From contig JANWLL010000027.1 in assembly GCA_025450855.1 (NCBI GenBank), positions 1 through 36,705 of the forward strand: DNA of 36,705 bases, given 5' to 3'. The position numbers were made by a program, and so were the translations under genes. The first letter of the stretch is position 1. Every line of letters begins with the position of its first letter. The notes below the pieces were generated by a model. The model was given only the letters and a program-made list of their open reading frames with translations, had not been told where the DNA came from and ran no database searches. Positions 1 to 8,761 of this stretch are shown one piece after another. Origin of the DNA: Vulcanimicrobiia bacterium (GTDB lineage Bacteria > Vulcanimicrobiota > Vulcanimicrobiia > Eremiobacterales > Eremiobacteraceae).

Positions 1-122
1 GCGCATCTTTAAGAACGCGTGAAGCGGTGATTAAGGCGTCGATCGCCGGCATCGCCTCGTCCGTCCCACCGCTAGTGCGTCAAAAGGGCAAGCGGCGCGG
101 CGACGTAGAACGCGCTCACGGA

Positions 123-830
123 ATGACCGATCCGCAGACTGCGCGGCCGTCGAAGGTGCTCGTCGTCGACGACGAAGTCGCCATCCTTCAGACGCTGCGT
201 TACAACCTCGAGAAGAACGGCTACGTCGTCTGCGTCGCAGGCGACGGACGCCAAGCGCTGAGCGTCGTCGAGATCGAAAAGCCCGACCTCATCCTCCTCG
301 ATGTCATGCTGCCGTCGCTCGACGGCATCGAAGTCTGCCGCGAGATCCGCCGGCGGTCGAACGTTCCGATCCTCATGCTCACGGCGAAGGGCCAGGAGAT
401 CGACAAAGTGCTCGGCCTCGAGATCGGCGCGGACGACTACATCACGAAGCCGTTCTCCATCCACGAGGTCATCGCGCGCATCCGCGCACACCTGCGACGC
501 GCGAACGCCGCGATCCATCAAGAACATCCGCCCGTCCTCTCCGGCGGCGACGTCAGGCTCGACGTCGGAAGCCAGAGCGTCACGAAGCGAGGTGCCGCGA
601 TCGATCTCGCGCCGAAAGAGTTCGGCGTCCTCCAGGTGCTGCTCGAGAACAAAGGCCGCGTCGTCACCCGGCAGGCGTTGCTCGATCGCGTCTGGGGATT
701 CGATTTCTACGGCGACCAGCAGACCGTGAACGTGCACATCCGGTGGCTGCGCGAGAAGATAGAAGACGATCCGAACGACCCGAAATGGATCCACACGATC
801 CGCAGCCGGGGGTACGTCTTCCGCGACTGA
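123..830 (+). CDS. phoB: PhoB-like OmpR-family response regulator
   Basis: Receiver domain (VLVVDDE, LILLDVMLP, LTAKGQE, KPF) plus winged-helix C-terminus (LAPKEFGVLQVLLENKGRVVTR..VNVHIRWLREKIEDDP); upstream of phoR/phoU/pst. ATG at 123 preferred over 27. Confidence 0.9.
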   Translation: MTDPQTARPSKVLVVDDEVAILQTLRYNLEKNGYVVCVAGDGRQALSVVEIEKPDLILLDVMLPSLDGIEVCREIRRRSNVPILMLTAKGQEIDKVLGLEIGADDYITKPFSIHEVIARIRAHLRRANAAIHQEHPPVLSGGDVRLDVGSQSVTKRGAAIDLAPKEFGVLQVLLENKGRVVTRQALLDRVWGFDFYGDQQTVNVHIRWLREKIEDDPNDPKWIHTIRSRGYVFRD

Positions 831-834
831 AGCA

Positions 835-1998
835 GTGGATTACATCATCTTGACGATCGGCGCGCTCTTGGCATCGGCGGGTTTAGCGGCGCTCGTCGTC
901 GCGCGGCGCTGGGGGCCCACAAAGCAAGAGGCCACGGCAGCGGTCGAGCTGCCGGAACCGCCGAGCGAATCGTCGCGCCGCATGGCTGCGCTGCTCGAAG
1001 CGTTGCCGGCGGGTGTGATCATCGTCGCGCCGGACGGCCGCATCGCCGGGGTCAATGCGTCTGCCGCATCGATGTTCGGCATCGCGCCCGAGCGCGCGAT
1101 CGGACGTGCGCTCATCGAAAGCGTCCGTTCGTACGAGCTCGACCGGCGCGTCACCGCGGCGCTCGCGGGCGGCGTCGAGGAGTCATCCGAGTTGACGTTC
1201 ATCGCGGCGACGGAAAGGCGACTGCACGTCGCGACGCGCGCGGTCAACCGGGGCGACGGCAAACGGGAAGCGCTCGTCGTCGCCGTCGACCGCACGCGCG
1301 TGATCGAGCTCGAGACGATGCGCCGCGATTTCGTTTCGAACGTCTCGCACGAGCTGCGTAGCCCGCTCACGGCCATCAAGATCATGACCGAAACGCTCCA
1401 AGACGGCGCGGATCCGGCCGCCGCGAAGGAGTTTCTCGAGAACATCGCGCGAGAGACCGAGCGGATGATCGCGCTCGTCGAGGACCTGCTCGATCTCGCG
1501 CGGCTCGAGAGCGGGCGGCTCGACCTGCGTTTCGATTCCGTCGACCTCTCGGCGCTCGTATGTGACGCGGTCCGAAGCCAATCGACCAGGGCCTCGAAGC
1601 TCGGCATCCGCCTCGACGCGGTGACGCCATCCGGCGGCGCGGCGATCGCGGGCGACCGCGACATGCTGACGCAAGTCGTCGTCAACCTGCTGGACAACGC
1701 GCTGCGCAATACGCCCGCGGGGGGTGCGGTCACGGCACGTGTCTCTTCGAACGGTTCGGGCGTCGCCGTCGACGTGGAGGACACCGGGATCGGCATCGCA
1801 TCGGACGCGCTCCCGCACGTGTTCGAACGCTTCTACGTCGTCGACAGGTCGCGCGCGAAGTCAAAGGGCGGCACCGGACTCGGTCTTGCGATCGTCAAGC
1901 ATATCGTCGAAGCGCACGGCGGATCCGTCGAAGCGCAAAGCGAGCTCGGCCGCGGATCGCTGTTCAGGTGCTCCTTCGGGCCTGCCGTGAGGCGCTAG
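835..1998 (+). CDS. phoR: PhoR-like sensor histidine kinase (TM, PAS, HisKA, HATPase)
   Basis: GTG start; N-terminal TM; VSNVSHELRSPLTAIK H-box; DNALRNTP N-box; DTGIGI and GGTGLGLAIVKHIVEAHGG. Confidence 0.9.
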   Translation: MDYIILTIGALLASAGLAALVVARRWGPTKQEATAAVELPEPPSESSRRMAALLEALPAGVIIVAPDGRIAGVNASAASMFGIAPERAIGRALIESVRSYELDRRVTAALAGGVEESSELTFIAATERRLHVATRAVNRGDGKREALVVAVDRTRVIELETMRRDFVSNVSHELRSPLTAIKIMTETLQDGADPAAAKEFLENIARETERMIALVEDLLDLARLESGRLDLRFDSVDLSALVCDAVRSQSTRASKLGIRLDAVTPSGGAAIAGDRDMLTQVVVNLLDNALRNTPAGGAVTARVSSNGSGVAVDVEDTGIGIASDALPHVFERFYVVDRSRAKSKGGTGLGLAIVKHIVEAHGGSVEAQSELGRGSLFRCSFGPAVRR

Positions 1999-1999
1999 G

Positions 2000-2028
2000 T
2001 TTACAAAGCGCGCCCGAACGCATATAAT
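2000..2028 (+). promoter_or_regulatory. Sigma70-like promoter upstream of phoU
   Basis: TTTACA (2000-2005), 17-bp spacer, TATAAT (2023-2028), followed by GGAGG and the GTG start at 2063. Confidence 0.6.
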
Positions 2029-2062
2029 GACGAAGTATTTTTGACGGAGGTCGTACGGCTTC

Positions 2063-2776
2063 GTGGGTCGTGAGAATTTTCATCGGATCTTGAACGAGAC
2101 GCACCAAGACGTGCTGCGCATGGGCAGTCTCGTGGAGGAGGCCATCAACCGCGCGGTCGACGCGCTCGGGCGGTCGGATGTCGCGTTGGCCGACGACATC
2201 CTCCGCTTCGACGATATCATCGACGACCTCAACGTCCGTATCGAGACGAACTGCCTCAACCTACTCGCACTCCAACAGCCGATGGCATCCGACTTGCGCA
2301 CGATCGCGGCGATGCTCGACATCGTCATCGACCTCGAGCGCATCGGCGACCACGCGTGCGACATCGCGCAGATAACGAAGTCGCTCGCCGAGGAGCCGCC
2401 GCTCAAGCCGCTCATCGACATCCCTCGGATGGCGGCGAAGGCTCGCGAGATGCTGCGCGAATCGCTCGACGCGTTCGCGAACCACGATGCCGCGATCGCG
2501 CACCTCGTGCCTCAAAAGGACGATGAAGTCGACCGCCTCTACCGCGCCGTCTTCAAAGAGCTCATCGAATTCATGGCGCACGATCCGAAGGCGATAAGCC
2601 GCGGGAGCAACCTCATCTTGGTCGCGCTCTACCTCGAGCGCATCGCCGACCACGCGACGAACATCTGCGAGCGCGTCGTCTACATGGTCGAGGGCGTCCC
2701 GAAAAAGTTGAAACGCTCGGTCGTCGAGATAAATCGGGCGGTCGCGCACTCGGATACTTTGCTTAATCCTTCTTAA
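2063..2776 (+). CDS. phoU: Phosphate transport system regulator PhoU
   Basis: Two PhoU-type repeats (DDIIDDLNVRIETNCLNLLALQQPMASDLRTI..ERIGDHACDIA; YLERIADHATNICERVVYMVEG). Confidence 0.93.
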   Translation: MGRENFHRILNETHQDVLRMGSLVEEAINRAVDALGRSDVALADDILRFDDIIDDLNVRIETNCLNLLALQQPMASDLRTIAAMLDIVIDLERIGDHACDIAQITKSLAEEPPLKPLIDIPRMAAKAREMLRESLDAFANHDAAIAHLVPQKDDEVDRLYRAVFKELIEFMAHDPKAISRGSNLILVALYLERIADHATNICERVVYMVEGVPKKLKRSVVEINRAVAHSDTLLNPS

Positions 2777-2794
2777 GTAAACCTTAATCTTGGG
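2762..2794 (+). promoter_or_regulatory. Candidate Pho box upstream of pstS
   Basis: Three CTTAA units at 2762, 2772 and 2783 (10-11 bp period) in CTTAATCCTTCTTAAGTAAACCTTAATCTT, upstream of pstS. Confidence 0.5.
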
Positions 2795-2879
2795 TTGATA
2801 CGGGACCGATAGGCTTGGTCTCAGTGCCGTGGTCTCGGGCCGCGCCCGCTACCGCCTGCCATCCCAACAGGAGTGAACG

Positions 2880-3917
2880 TTGAAAAGCATCCACAGGGCT
2901 GCAGCTGCCGCGCTCGCCTGCGCGGTTCTCGGGACCGGATCTCTCGCGCTGGCCGACACCCAGATCGTCGGCGCCGGGTCGACCTTCGACAACCCGTTCT
3001 TTTCGCGCGCTTTCTTCCAATATAAGAGCGACCACCCGGACGTCACGGTCAACTACCAGTCGATCGGGTCCGGCGGCGGCATCCAGCAGTTCACCGCTCG
3101 GACGGTCGACTTCGGGGCGAGCGACGTGCCGCTCAACCCGAACGAGATGAAGGCCGCCAGAGACGCGAACGGTGCGGTGGTCGAATTCCCCGTCACCCTC
3201 GGCGGGGTCGCGATCGCCTACAACGTGTCGGGCGCGCCCGGGCACTTGCAGCTCTCGTCGAGCGTGCTCGCGAACATCTTCCTCGGGAAGATCAGCGTCT
3301 GGAACGATCCTGCGATCACGTCGCTCAACCCGGGCGCGAACATCCCGAACTTGCCGATCATCGTCGTCCATCGCGCGGATTCGAGCGGAACGACCTACAT
3401 CTTCACCGACTACCTGAGTCGCATCAGCGCGCAGTGGAAGAGCCAGATCGGCACGTCGAAGTCCGTGAGCTGGCCCGCACCATCGTCGGTCGGCATGAAG
3501 GGCAACGAAGGCGTCGCCGGTCAGATCCAAAACACGCCGGGCTCGATCGGCTACATCGAGCTCGCATACGCGCTCGAGAACGACATCCCGTACGCGGCGC
3601 TGCAGAATCAGGCGGGCAAATTCGTCGTGCCGACGCTCGACAGCGTCCGCGCCGCCGCAGCGCAAAAGCCGACGGTCAGCCCGGACGACTTCTCGATCGT
3701 CGATCTGCCCGGCGCCGACAGCTATCCGATCTGCGGCTACTCGTGGGTCATGTTGTGGCGCAACCAGGCGGATCCCGACCGCGGCAAGCAGCTCGCTGAC
3801 CTCTTCAAGTGGGTCGTGACGTCGGGACAAGCGTACGCGGTGAACGTCAAGTACGTCGCGCTACCCGAAAGCGTCCAAGCGATGGCGCAGAAGGCGCTTG
3901 CGACGATCCATTCGTGA
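2880..3917 (+). CDS. pstS: Phosphate ABC transporter substrate-binding protein PstS
   Basis: Signal peptide, GAGSTFDNPFFSRAF, YQSIGSGGGIQQF, DFGASDVPL, HRADSSGTTYIFTDYL. TTG start. Confidence 0.93.
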   Translation: MKSIHRAAAAALACAVLGTGSLALADTQIVGAGSTFDNPFFSRAFFQYKSDHPDVTVNYQSIGSGGGIQQFTARTVDFGASDVPLNPNEMKAARDANGAVVEFPVTLGGVAIAYNVSGAPGHLQLSSSVLANIFLGKISVWNDPAITSLNPGANIPNLPIIVVHRADSSGTTYIFTDYLSRISAQWKSQIGTSKSVSWPAPSSVGMKGNEGVAGQIQNTPGSIGYIELAYALENDIPYAALQNQAGKFVVPTLDSVRAAAAQKPTVSPDDFSIVDLPGADSYPICGYSWVMLWRNQADPDRGKQLADLFKWVVTSGQAYAVNVKYVALPESVQAMAQKALATIHS

Positions 3918-4057
3918 CGACTTGACGCCCGCGTCACGCACGACGGGAGCGACAACACGATGAGAGGCGGGGCGGCCTCAGGCGAGAAACCTGGGCTCCG
4001 CAACGCCTCGACTCTTCCGGACGAAGACGCAGTCGCCGAGCGAGCTCGGCAGAGAAA

Positions 4058-5044
4058 TTGATGTCGCAAGACAGCGCCGATCTCGTTTCGTTCAGGGTGG
4101 CACGCCGCGTCGAGACGGGCGAGCGAGCGCGGTCGCATTTCGCTGACCGCATCTTCTCCGGACTGCTCCTCGGCTCGGCGTGGATCATCCTGATCGTCGT
4201 CTGCGGTTTGCTCGCGGTGCTCGTCAAGGCGTCGTGGCCGGCGTTGACGACGATCGGTTTCAAAGCGGCGACGCTCGCGTGGAGCCCCAGCGACGATCGG
4301 TACGGCGTTCTGTCGTTCGCGTTCGGCACCGTCGTCACGTCGATCATCGCGTTGGCGCTCGCTGGGCCGATGGGGATCGCGGTCGCGCTCTTCCTCTCCG
4401 AGCTCGCGCCCAAACGACTGGCCGGGCCGGTGTCGATGCTCGTGGAGCTGCTCGCCGCGGTACCGAGCGTCGTCTACGGCCTATGGGGACTTTTCGTGCT
4501 CGCGCCCGTCATGCGCACCGTCGTCCAGCCGGCGCTCGGGAAATGGCTCGGCTTCCTTCCGCTGTTCCAGGGGCCGCCGCTCGGCATCGGCATGCTCACC
4601 GGCGGCGTCCTCCTCTCCATCATGATCCTGCCGACGGTCGCGGCGATCGCGCGCGACGTCTTTGCCGCTGTGCCGATCGAGCAGCGCGAAGGCATGCTCG
4701 CGCTCGGCTCGACTCGCTGGGAGATGCTGACCAAAGCGGTGCTCCCCTATGCGCGTCAGGGCGTCATCGGCGCGCTCGTGCTCGCGCTCGGCCGGGCGAT
4801 GGGCGAAGCGATGGCGGTCGTCATGGTCATCGGCAACACGCCCGCCGTGAGCGCCTCGCTCTTCAGGCCGGCATACACGATGGCGAGCGTCCTCGCGAAT
4901 GAATTCACCGAGGCGACAGGCCAGACGTACGTGGCGATGCTCATCGAGATCGGCTTGCTGCTGTTCGGCATGAGCATCGTCGTCAACGTGATCGCGCGCG
5001 CGCTCGTGTGGAGCGTGTCGCCGAAAGGCACGCGCGCCGTATGA
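4058..5044 (+). CDS. pstC: Phosphate ABC transporter permease PstC
   Basis: Multi-TM; PSVVYGLWG; canonical EAA loop QREGMLALGSTRWEMLTKAVLP and GRAMGEAMAV. Confidence 0.93.
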   Translation: MMSQDSADLVSFRVARRVETGERARSHFADRIFSGLLLGSAWIILIVVCGLLAVLVKASWPALTTIGFKAATLAWSPSDDRYGVLSFAFGTVVTSIIALALAGPMGIAVALFLSELAPKRLAGPVSMLVELLAAVPSVVYGLWGLFVLAPVMRTVVQPALGKWLGFLPLFQGPPLGIGMLTGGVLLSIMILPTVAAIARDVFAAVPIEQREGMLALGSTRWEMLTKAVLPYARQGVIGALVLALGRAMGEAMAVVMVIGNTPAVSASLFRPAYTMASVLANEFTEATGQTYVAMLIEIGLLLFGMSIVVNVIARALVWSVSPKGTRAV

Positions 5045-5880
5045 GCAGGCTCGCCGTCCGCAACGCGTGGAGCGCGTTCATGATCTGCGTCGCGGCGGCG
5101 TGCGCCGGCATCGCCGCGCTGCTGCTCGCGATCATCGTCCTGTACGTGCTGAGCAAAGGAGCCGGGGCGCTGCGTCCGACCTTCTTCACGCAGATCCCGC
5201 GACCCGTCGGCATCCCCGGCGGCGGCGTCGCGAACGCGATCCTCGGCTCGGCGGAGATCATCGCGCTCGCGTCCATCGCGGCCGTGCCGATCGGGACCGC
5301 GGCCGGCGTTTACCTCGCGCTCTTCGGTCGCGGTCGCGTCGCCGCGAGCGTGCGCTTCCTCAGCGACGTGCTCACCGGCGTTCCATCGATCGCCATCGGC
5401 GTCTTCGCGTACGCGCTCGTCGTACTGCCGGCGCGCCAGTTCTCCGCCGTCTCCGCATCGGTCGCGCTCGGCATCATCATGCTGCCGATCATCGTGCGGA
5501 CGACGGAAGAAGCGGTCCGGCTCGTGCCGCATACGATCCGCGAAGGCGCGCTCGCGCTCGGCATCCCCGCATGGAAAGCCACGCTGCTCGTCACCGTTCC
5601 GGTCGCGCGTCCTGGCATCACCACCGGCGTGCTGCTCGCGATCGCTCGCGTGGCCGGCGAATCGGCGCCGCTGCTCTTCACGGCGTTCGGCAACCCGCAA
5701 TGGAGCGTCGGCCTGACGCACCCGATCGCCGCCCTCCCGCTCGTCATCTTCCAATACGCGATCTCGCCGTACAAGGATTGGCAGCAGACCGCTTGGGGCG
5801 GGGCGCTCGTCCTCATCGCGCTCGTCTTCGCGCTCAACCTCGCCGCGCGCGTCGCGCTCCGGAGCCGCTTTGCTCGATAG
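5041..5880 (+). CDS. pstA: Phosphate ABC transporter permease PstA
   Basis: ATG at 5041 overlaps the pstC stop; GVPSIAIGVFAY; EAA loop IREGALALGIPAWKATLLVTVP; ARVAGESAPLLFTAFGN. Confidence 0.93.
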   Translation: MSRLAVRNAWSAFMICVAAACAGIAALLLAIIVLYVLSKGAGALRPTFFTQIPRPVGIPGGGVANAILGSAEIIALASIAAVPIGTAAGVYLALFGRGRVAASVRFLSDVLTGVPSIAIGVFAYALVVLPARQFSAVSASVALGIIMLPIIVRTTEEAVRLVPHTIREGALALGIPAWKATLLVTVPVARPGITTGVLLAIARVAGESAPLLFTAFGNPQWSVGLTHPIAALPLVIFQYAISPYKDWQQTAWGGALVLIALVFALNLAARVALRSRFAR

Positions 5881-5889
5881 AATCGGCGC

Positions 5890-6666
5890 ATGAAGCAAGA
5901 GCTGCGGACCGATCGTCTCAGCGCGTTCTACGGTGCCCACTGCGCGATCCGCGATATCACGATGACGTTCCGCCCGAAGTCGATCACCGCGCTCATCGGC
6001 CCGTCGGGCTGCGGCAAGTCGACGCTGTTGCGTTGCCTGAACCGCATGCACGAAGTCATCGCCAACACGACGGTGAAGGGCCAAGTGATGCTCGACGGGT
6101 CGAACGTCTACGATTCGGGCATCGACACGACGAGCCTGCGGCGGCGAGTCGGCATGGTCTTCCAACGGCCGAACCCGTTCCCGACGATGTCGATCTCCGA
6201 CAACGTGCTTGCGGGCGTGCGGTTGGCGGGCGACGTCTCCGACCGAAGCACGCTCGCCGAGATCGCCGAGCGCAGCCTCCGCCGTGCGGCGCTGTGGGAT
6301 GAGGTGAAGGACATCCTCAACCGCCCCGGCACGTCGCTTTCGGGCGGCCAGCAGCAGCGCCTCTGCATCGCGCGTGCGCTCGCCATCGAACCGGAAGTAT
6401 TGCTCATGGACGAGCCGGCGTCGTCGCTCGACCCGATCTCGACGATGAAGATCGAGGACCTCATGCGCGAGATCAAGACCGATTTCACCATCATCATCGT
6501 CACGCACAACATGCAGCAGGCGGCGCGTGTCTCCGATTTCACCGGCTTCATGCTCGCCGGCGAGGCCGCTCCCGGCGAGCTCATCGAGTTCGATGAGTCG
6601 TCGAAGATCTTCACGACGCCGCAGGACAAACGAACGGAAGACTACATCACCGGCCGTTTCGGCTAG
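5890..6666 (+). CDS. pstB: Phosphate ABC transporter ATP-binding protein PstB
   Basis: Canonical [10 protein letters not shown]-loop [45 protein letters not shown]. Confidence 0.95.
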   Translation: MKQELRTDRLSAFYGAHCAIRDITMTFRPKSITALIGPSGCGKSTLLRCLNRMHEVIANTTVKGQVMLDGSNVYDSGIDTTSLRRRVGMVFQRPNPFPTMSISDNVLAGVRLAGDVSDRSTLAEIAERSLRRAALWDEVKDILNRPGTSLSGGQQQRLCIARALAIEPEVLLMDEPASSLDPISTMKIEDLMREIKTDFTIIIVTHNMQQAARVSDFTGFMLAGEAAPGELIEFDESSKIFTTPQDKRTEDYITGRFG

Positions 6667-6676
6667 GAGATACGTC

Positions 6677-7729
6677 ATGAAAGCAGCTCGAATCGCCACC
6701 CTCGGGATCGTCGCGGCTCTCGCGGCATGCAGCGGCCAGAGCGACTCGCCGGCGACCGCCGGATCCTCCATGACGCTCGTCGGTGCGGGGTCGACCTTCG
6801 TGTATCCGTTCTTCTCGCGCGCATTCGACGCATATCAAAAAGCGAACCCCGGTGTGACCATCAACTATCAGTCGATCGGGTCGGGCGGCGGCATACAGCA
6901 GTTCACCGCACACACCGTCGACTTCGGCGCGACCGATGTGCCGATGAGCGCGAAGGATCTGTCGGCCATCGAAGGCGGTCGCAACTCGATCGTCGAGTTC
7001 CCGGTCGCACTCGGCGGCGTCGCCATCGCGTACGACGTCCCCGGCGCCGCGTCAGGTCTCGTCCTCTCGCCGGACGTGCTCGCGTCGATCTATCTCGGCA
7101 CGGTGAAGACTTGGAGCGACCCACGCATCGCGAGGCTCAACCGGTCCACCAAGCTCCCCGACCTCGCGATCGTCGTCGTCCATCGTGCTGACGCGAGCGG
7201 CACGACATTCATCTTCACCGACTACTTGAGCGCGGTGAGCGCCGGATGGAAAGCGCGCGTCGGCAAGTCGAAGACGGTCTCGTGGCCCGCACCGTCGTCG
7301 GTCGGCATGAAAGGCAACGAAGGCGTCGCGGGGCAGATCAAAAACACGCCCGGCGCGATCGGCTATGTCGAGCTCGCATACGCGCTCGAGACGGAGATGA
7401 CGTACGCTTCGATCGTCAACGCGAGCGGCGCGGTGGTCGCGCCGTCGATCGCGTCGGTGCGCGCCGCCGCCGCGACGAAGCCTGGGGTCGACCCGGTTGA
7501 CTTCTCGATCGTCAACGCGTCGGGAAAAGCCGCGTACCCGATCGCCGGCTACACGTGGGCGCTGCTGTACAAGCACTATCCCGACACGCCGAAGCAAGCC
7601 GCGCTTTGCGATCTCTTCCATTGGGTCGAGGCGGACGGACAAAAACTCGCAGTCGGCCTCGACTACGTCGATATACCGTCGGCGGTGAGCGCGCGCTCCG
7701 CGGCGGCTCTCGGCCCCTGCACGTTGTAA
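6677..7729 (+). CDS. Second PstS-like phosphate-binding lipoprotein
   Basis: Lipobox LAAC; GAGSTFVYPFFSRAF, YQSIGSGGGIQQF, DFGATDVPM, HRADASGTTFIFTDYL conserved with PstS1. Confidence 0.9.
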   Translation: MKAARIATLGIVAALAACSGQSDSPATAGSSMTLVGAGSTFVYPFFSRAFDAYQKANPGVTINYQSIGSGGGIQQFTAHTVDFGATDVPMSAKDLSAIEGGRNSIVEFPVALGGVAIAYDVPGAASGLVLSPDVLASIYLGTVKTWSDPRIARLNRSTKLPDLAIVVVHRADASGTTFIFTDYLSAVSAGWKARVGKSKTVSWPAPSSVGMKGNEGVAGQIKNTPGAIGYVELAYALETEMTYASIVNASGAVVAPSIASVRAAAATKPGVDPVDFSIVNASGKAAYPIAGYTWALLYKHYPDTPKQAALCDLFHWVEADGQKLAVGLDYVDIPSAVSARSAAALGPCTL

Positions 7730-7732
7730 TAG

Positions 7733-7749
7733 GCCGAGCGAAGCTCGGC
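7733..7749 (+). repeat. 7-bp hairpin directly after the pstS2 stop
   Basis: GCCGAGC-GAA-GCTCGGC; similar GCCGAG-CGAG-CTCGGC at 4035-4050 before pstC. Confidence 0.5.
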
Positions 7750-7774
7750 AACGGATTTCGCGCATTGCGTCATT

Positions 7775-7897
7775 GCCGACGCGAGGGAGTCGCTCTTAGC
7801 GGGCGTTCTGAGGGCGCGAGAGCGCCCGAAGACAGCGGCGGAAGGCAAGTATTTCCCGATTCGCCGCGTGCCCGCGAGAGCGACTCCTCGCGTCGGC
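7775..7897 (+). ncRNA. Structured intergenic element copy 1 (candidate structured RNA or MITE-like element)
   Basis: P1 7775-7796/7877-7897; P2 GCGGGC/GCCCGC; P3 GGGCGC-GAGA-GCGCCC; P4 GCGGCG..CGCCGC; same conserved linkers and fold as copy 2. Confidence 0.6.
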
Positions 7898-7948
7898 GAT
7901 TCAATACACGCAAAGGGGCGGCGCTGGAACGGGGCAAAGCCGCTCTCG

Positions 7949-8761
7949 ATGCCATCCGTCTCGGAGCGTCTGTTCGCCGCGTGCTGCAAGCTTTGCGCCG
8001 CGATCGTCGCTCTGATGCCAATAGTCGTCCTCACCTTGCTGGTGTGGGCGGCCATCACGCTGACGTTCGAGTCGAACGGACGGGGCGAGTTCTCCGGCTG
8101 GATCGCGGTGGCGGCGTCGACGATCGTCGTGAGCATCGTCGCCGCATCGTTCGGCAGCGCGCTCGGAGCCGGTGCGGCGTTCGCCGCTGAAGAGCTCGCC
8201 TCAACACCGGTCCGTCGGTCGATAGAAGGCGCGGTCGGCTTCTTCGGCGCCATCCCGTCGGTCGCGTTCGGCTGGCTCGCCGCGACCATCATCGTGCCGG
8301 CGGCTGCGGCGAATCCCTTGGGGTTCGTGACTCCCTACGCCGTGGCGGCGACCATCCTCGCGGTGATGACCGCGCCGACCGCATGCGCGCTCGTGATGCG
8401 AGGGCTTCGACGGGTGCCCGACTCCGTCCGACTCGCTTCAGCCGCAGCCGGTGCGACGAAGCTGCAGACGGCGACGCTCGTCGTCGTCCCGGCGCTGCGC
8501 CGCCGGATCGCAATCGCCGGACTGGCGGCGTTCGCTCGCTCGATCGGAGAAGCGACGGCGATGCAGGTTCTCTTCGTCGCGCTGGCACACGCGGGTGTTC
8601 GAGCGGTGCCGACGGCGGCCGCGATGGTCTTCTCGCGGCTCGCGCTCGGTCCGCCCGCTGCGGATCCATCCTATTATATAGCTGCGCTCGTGCTGCTTTG
8701 CGTCGCCGCGGCATGCGTCCTCGCCGTCGGACGCGAGGTAGGGGGACCCCAATGGGCATGA
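7949..8761 (+). CDS. Divergent PstC-like permease (EAA glutamate lost)
   Basis: Multi-TM; FFGAIPSVAFGWLA; VPDSVRLASAAAGATKLQTATLVVVP; ARSIGEATAM aligns with PstC GRAMGEAMAV. Confidence 0.8.
   Translation: MPSVSERLFAACCKLCAAIVALMPIVVLTLLVWAAITLTFESNGRGEFSGWIAVAASTIVVSIVAASFGSALGAGAAFAAEELASTPVRRSIEGAVGFFGAIPSVAFGWLAATIIVPAAAANPLGFVTPYAVAATILAVMTAPTACALVMRGLRRVPDSVRLASAAAGATKLQTATLVVVPALRRRIAIAGLAAFARSIGEATAMQVLFVALAHAGVRAVPTAAAMVFSRLALGPPAADPSYYIAALVLLCVAAACVLAVGREVGGPQWA

Noticed and set aside
2720-2745. TCGAGATAAATC in the 3' end of phoU resembling the 27-nt repeat
   Set aside because: 12-nt match inside coding sequence without the paired hairpin; likely chance.
7797-7876. Hammerhead-like core (CTGA - stem - GAA) inside the structured element
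   Set aside because: The full CUGANGA...GAAA core and cleavage-site context are missing, so I do not call a self-cleaving ribozyme.
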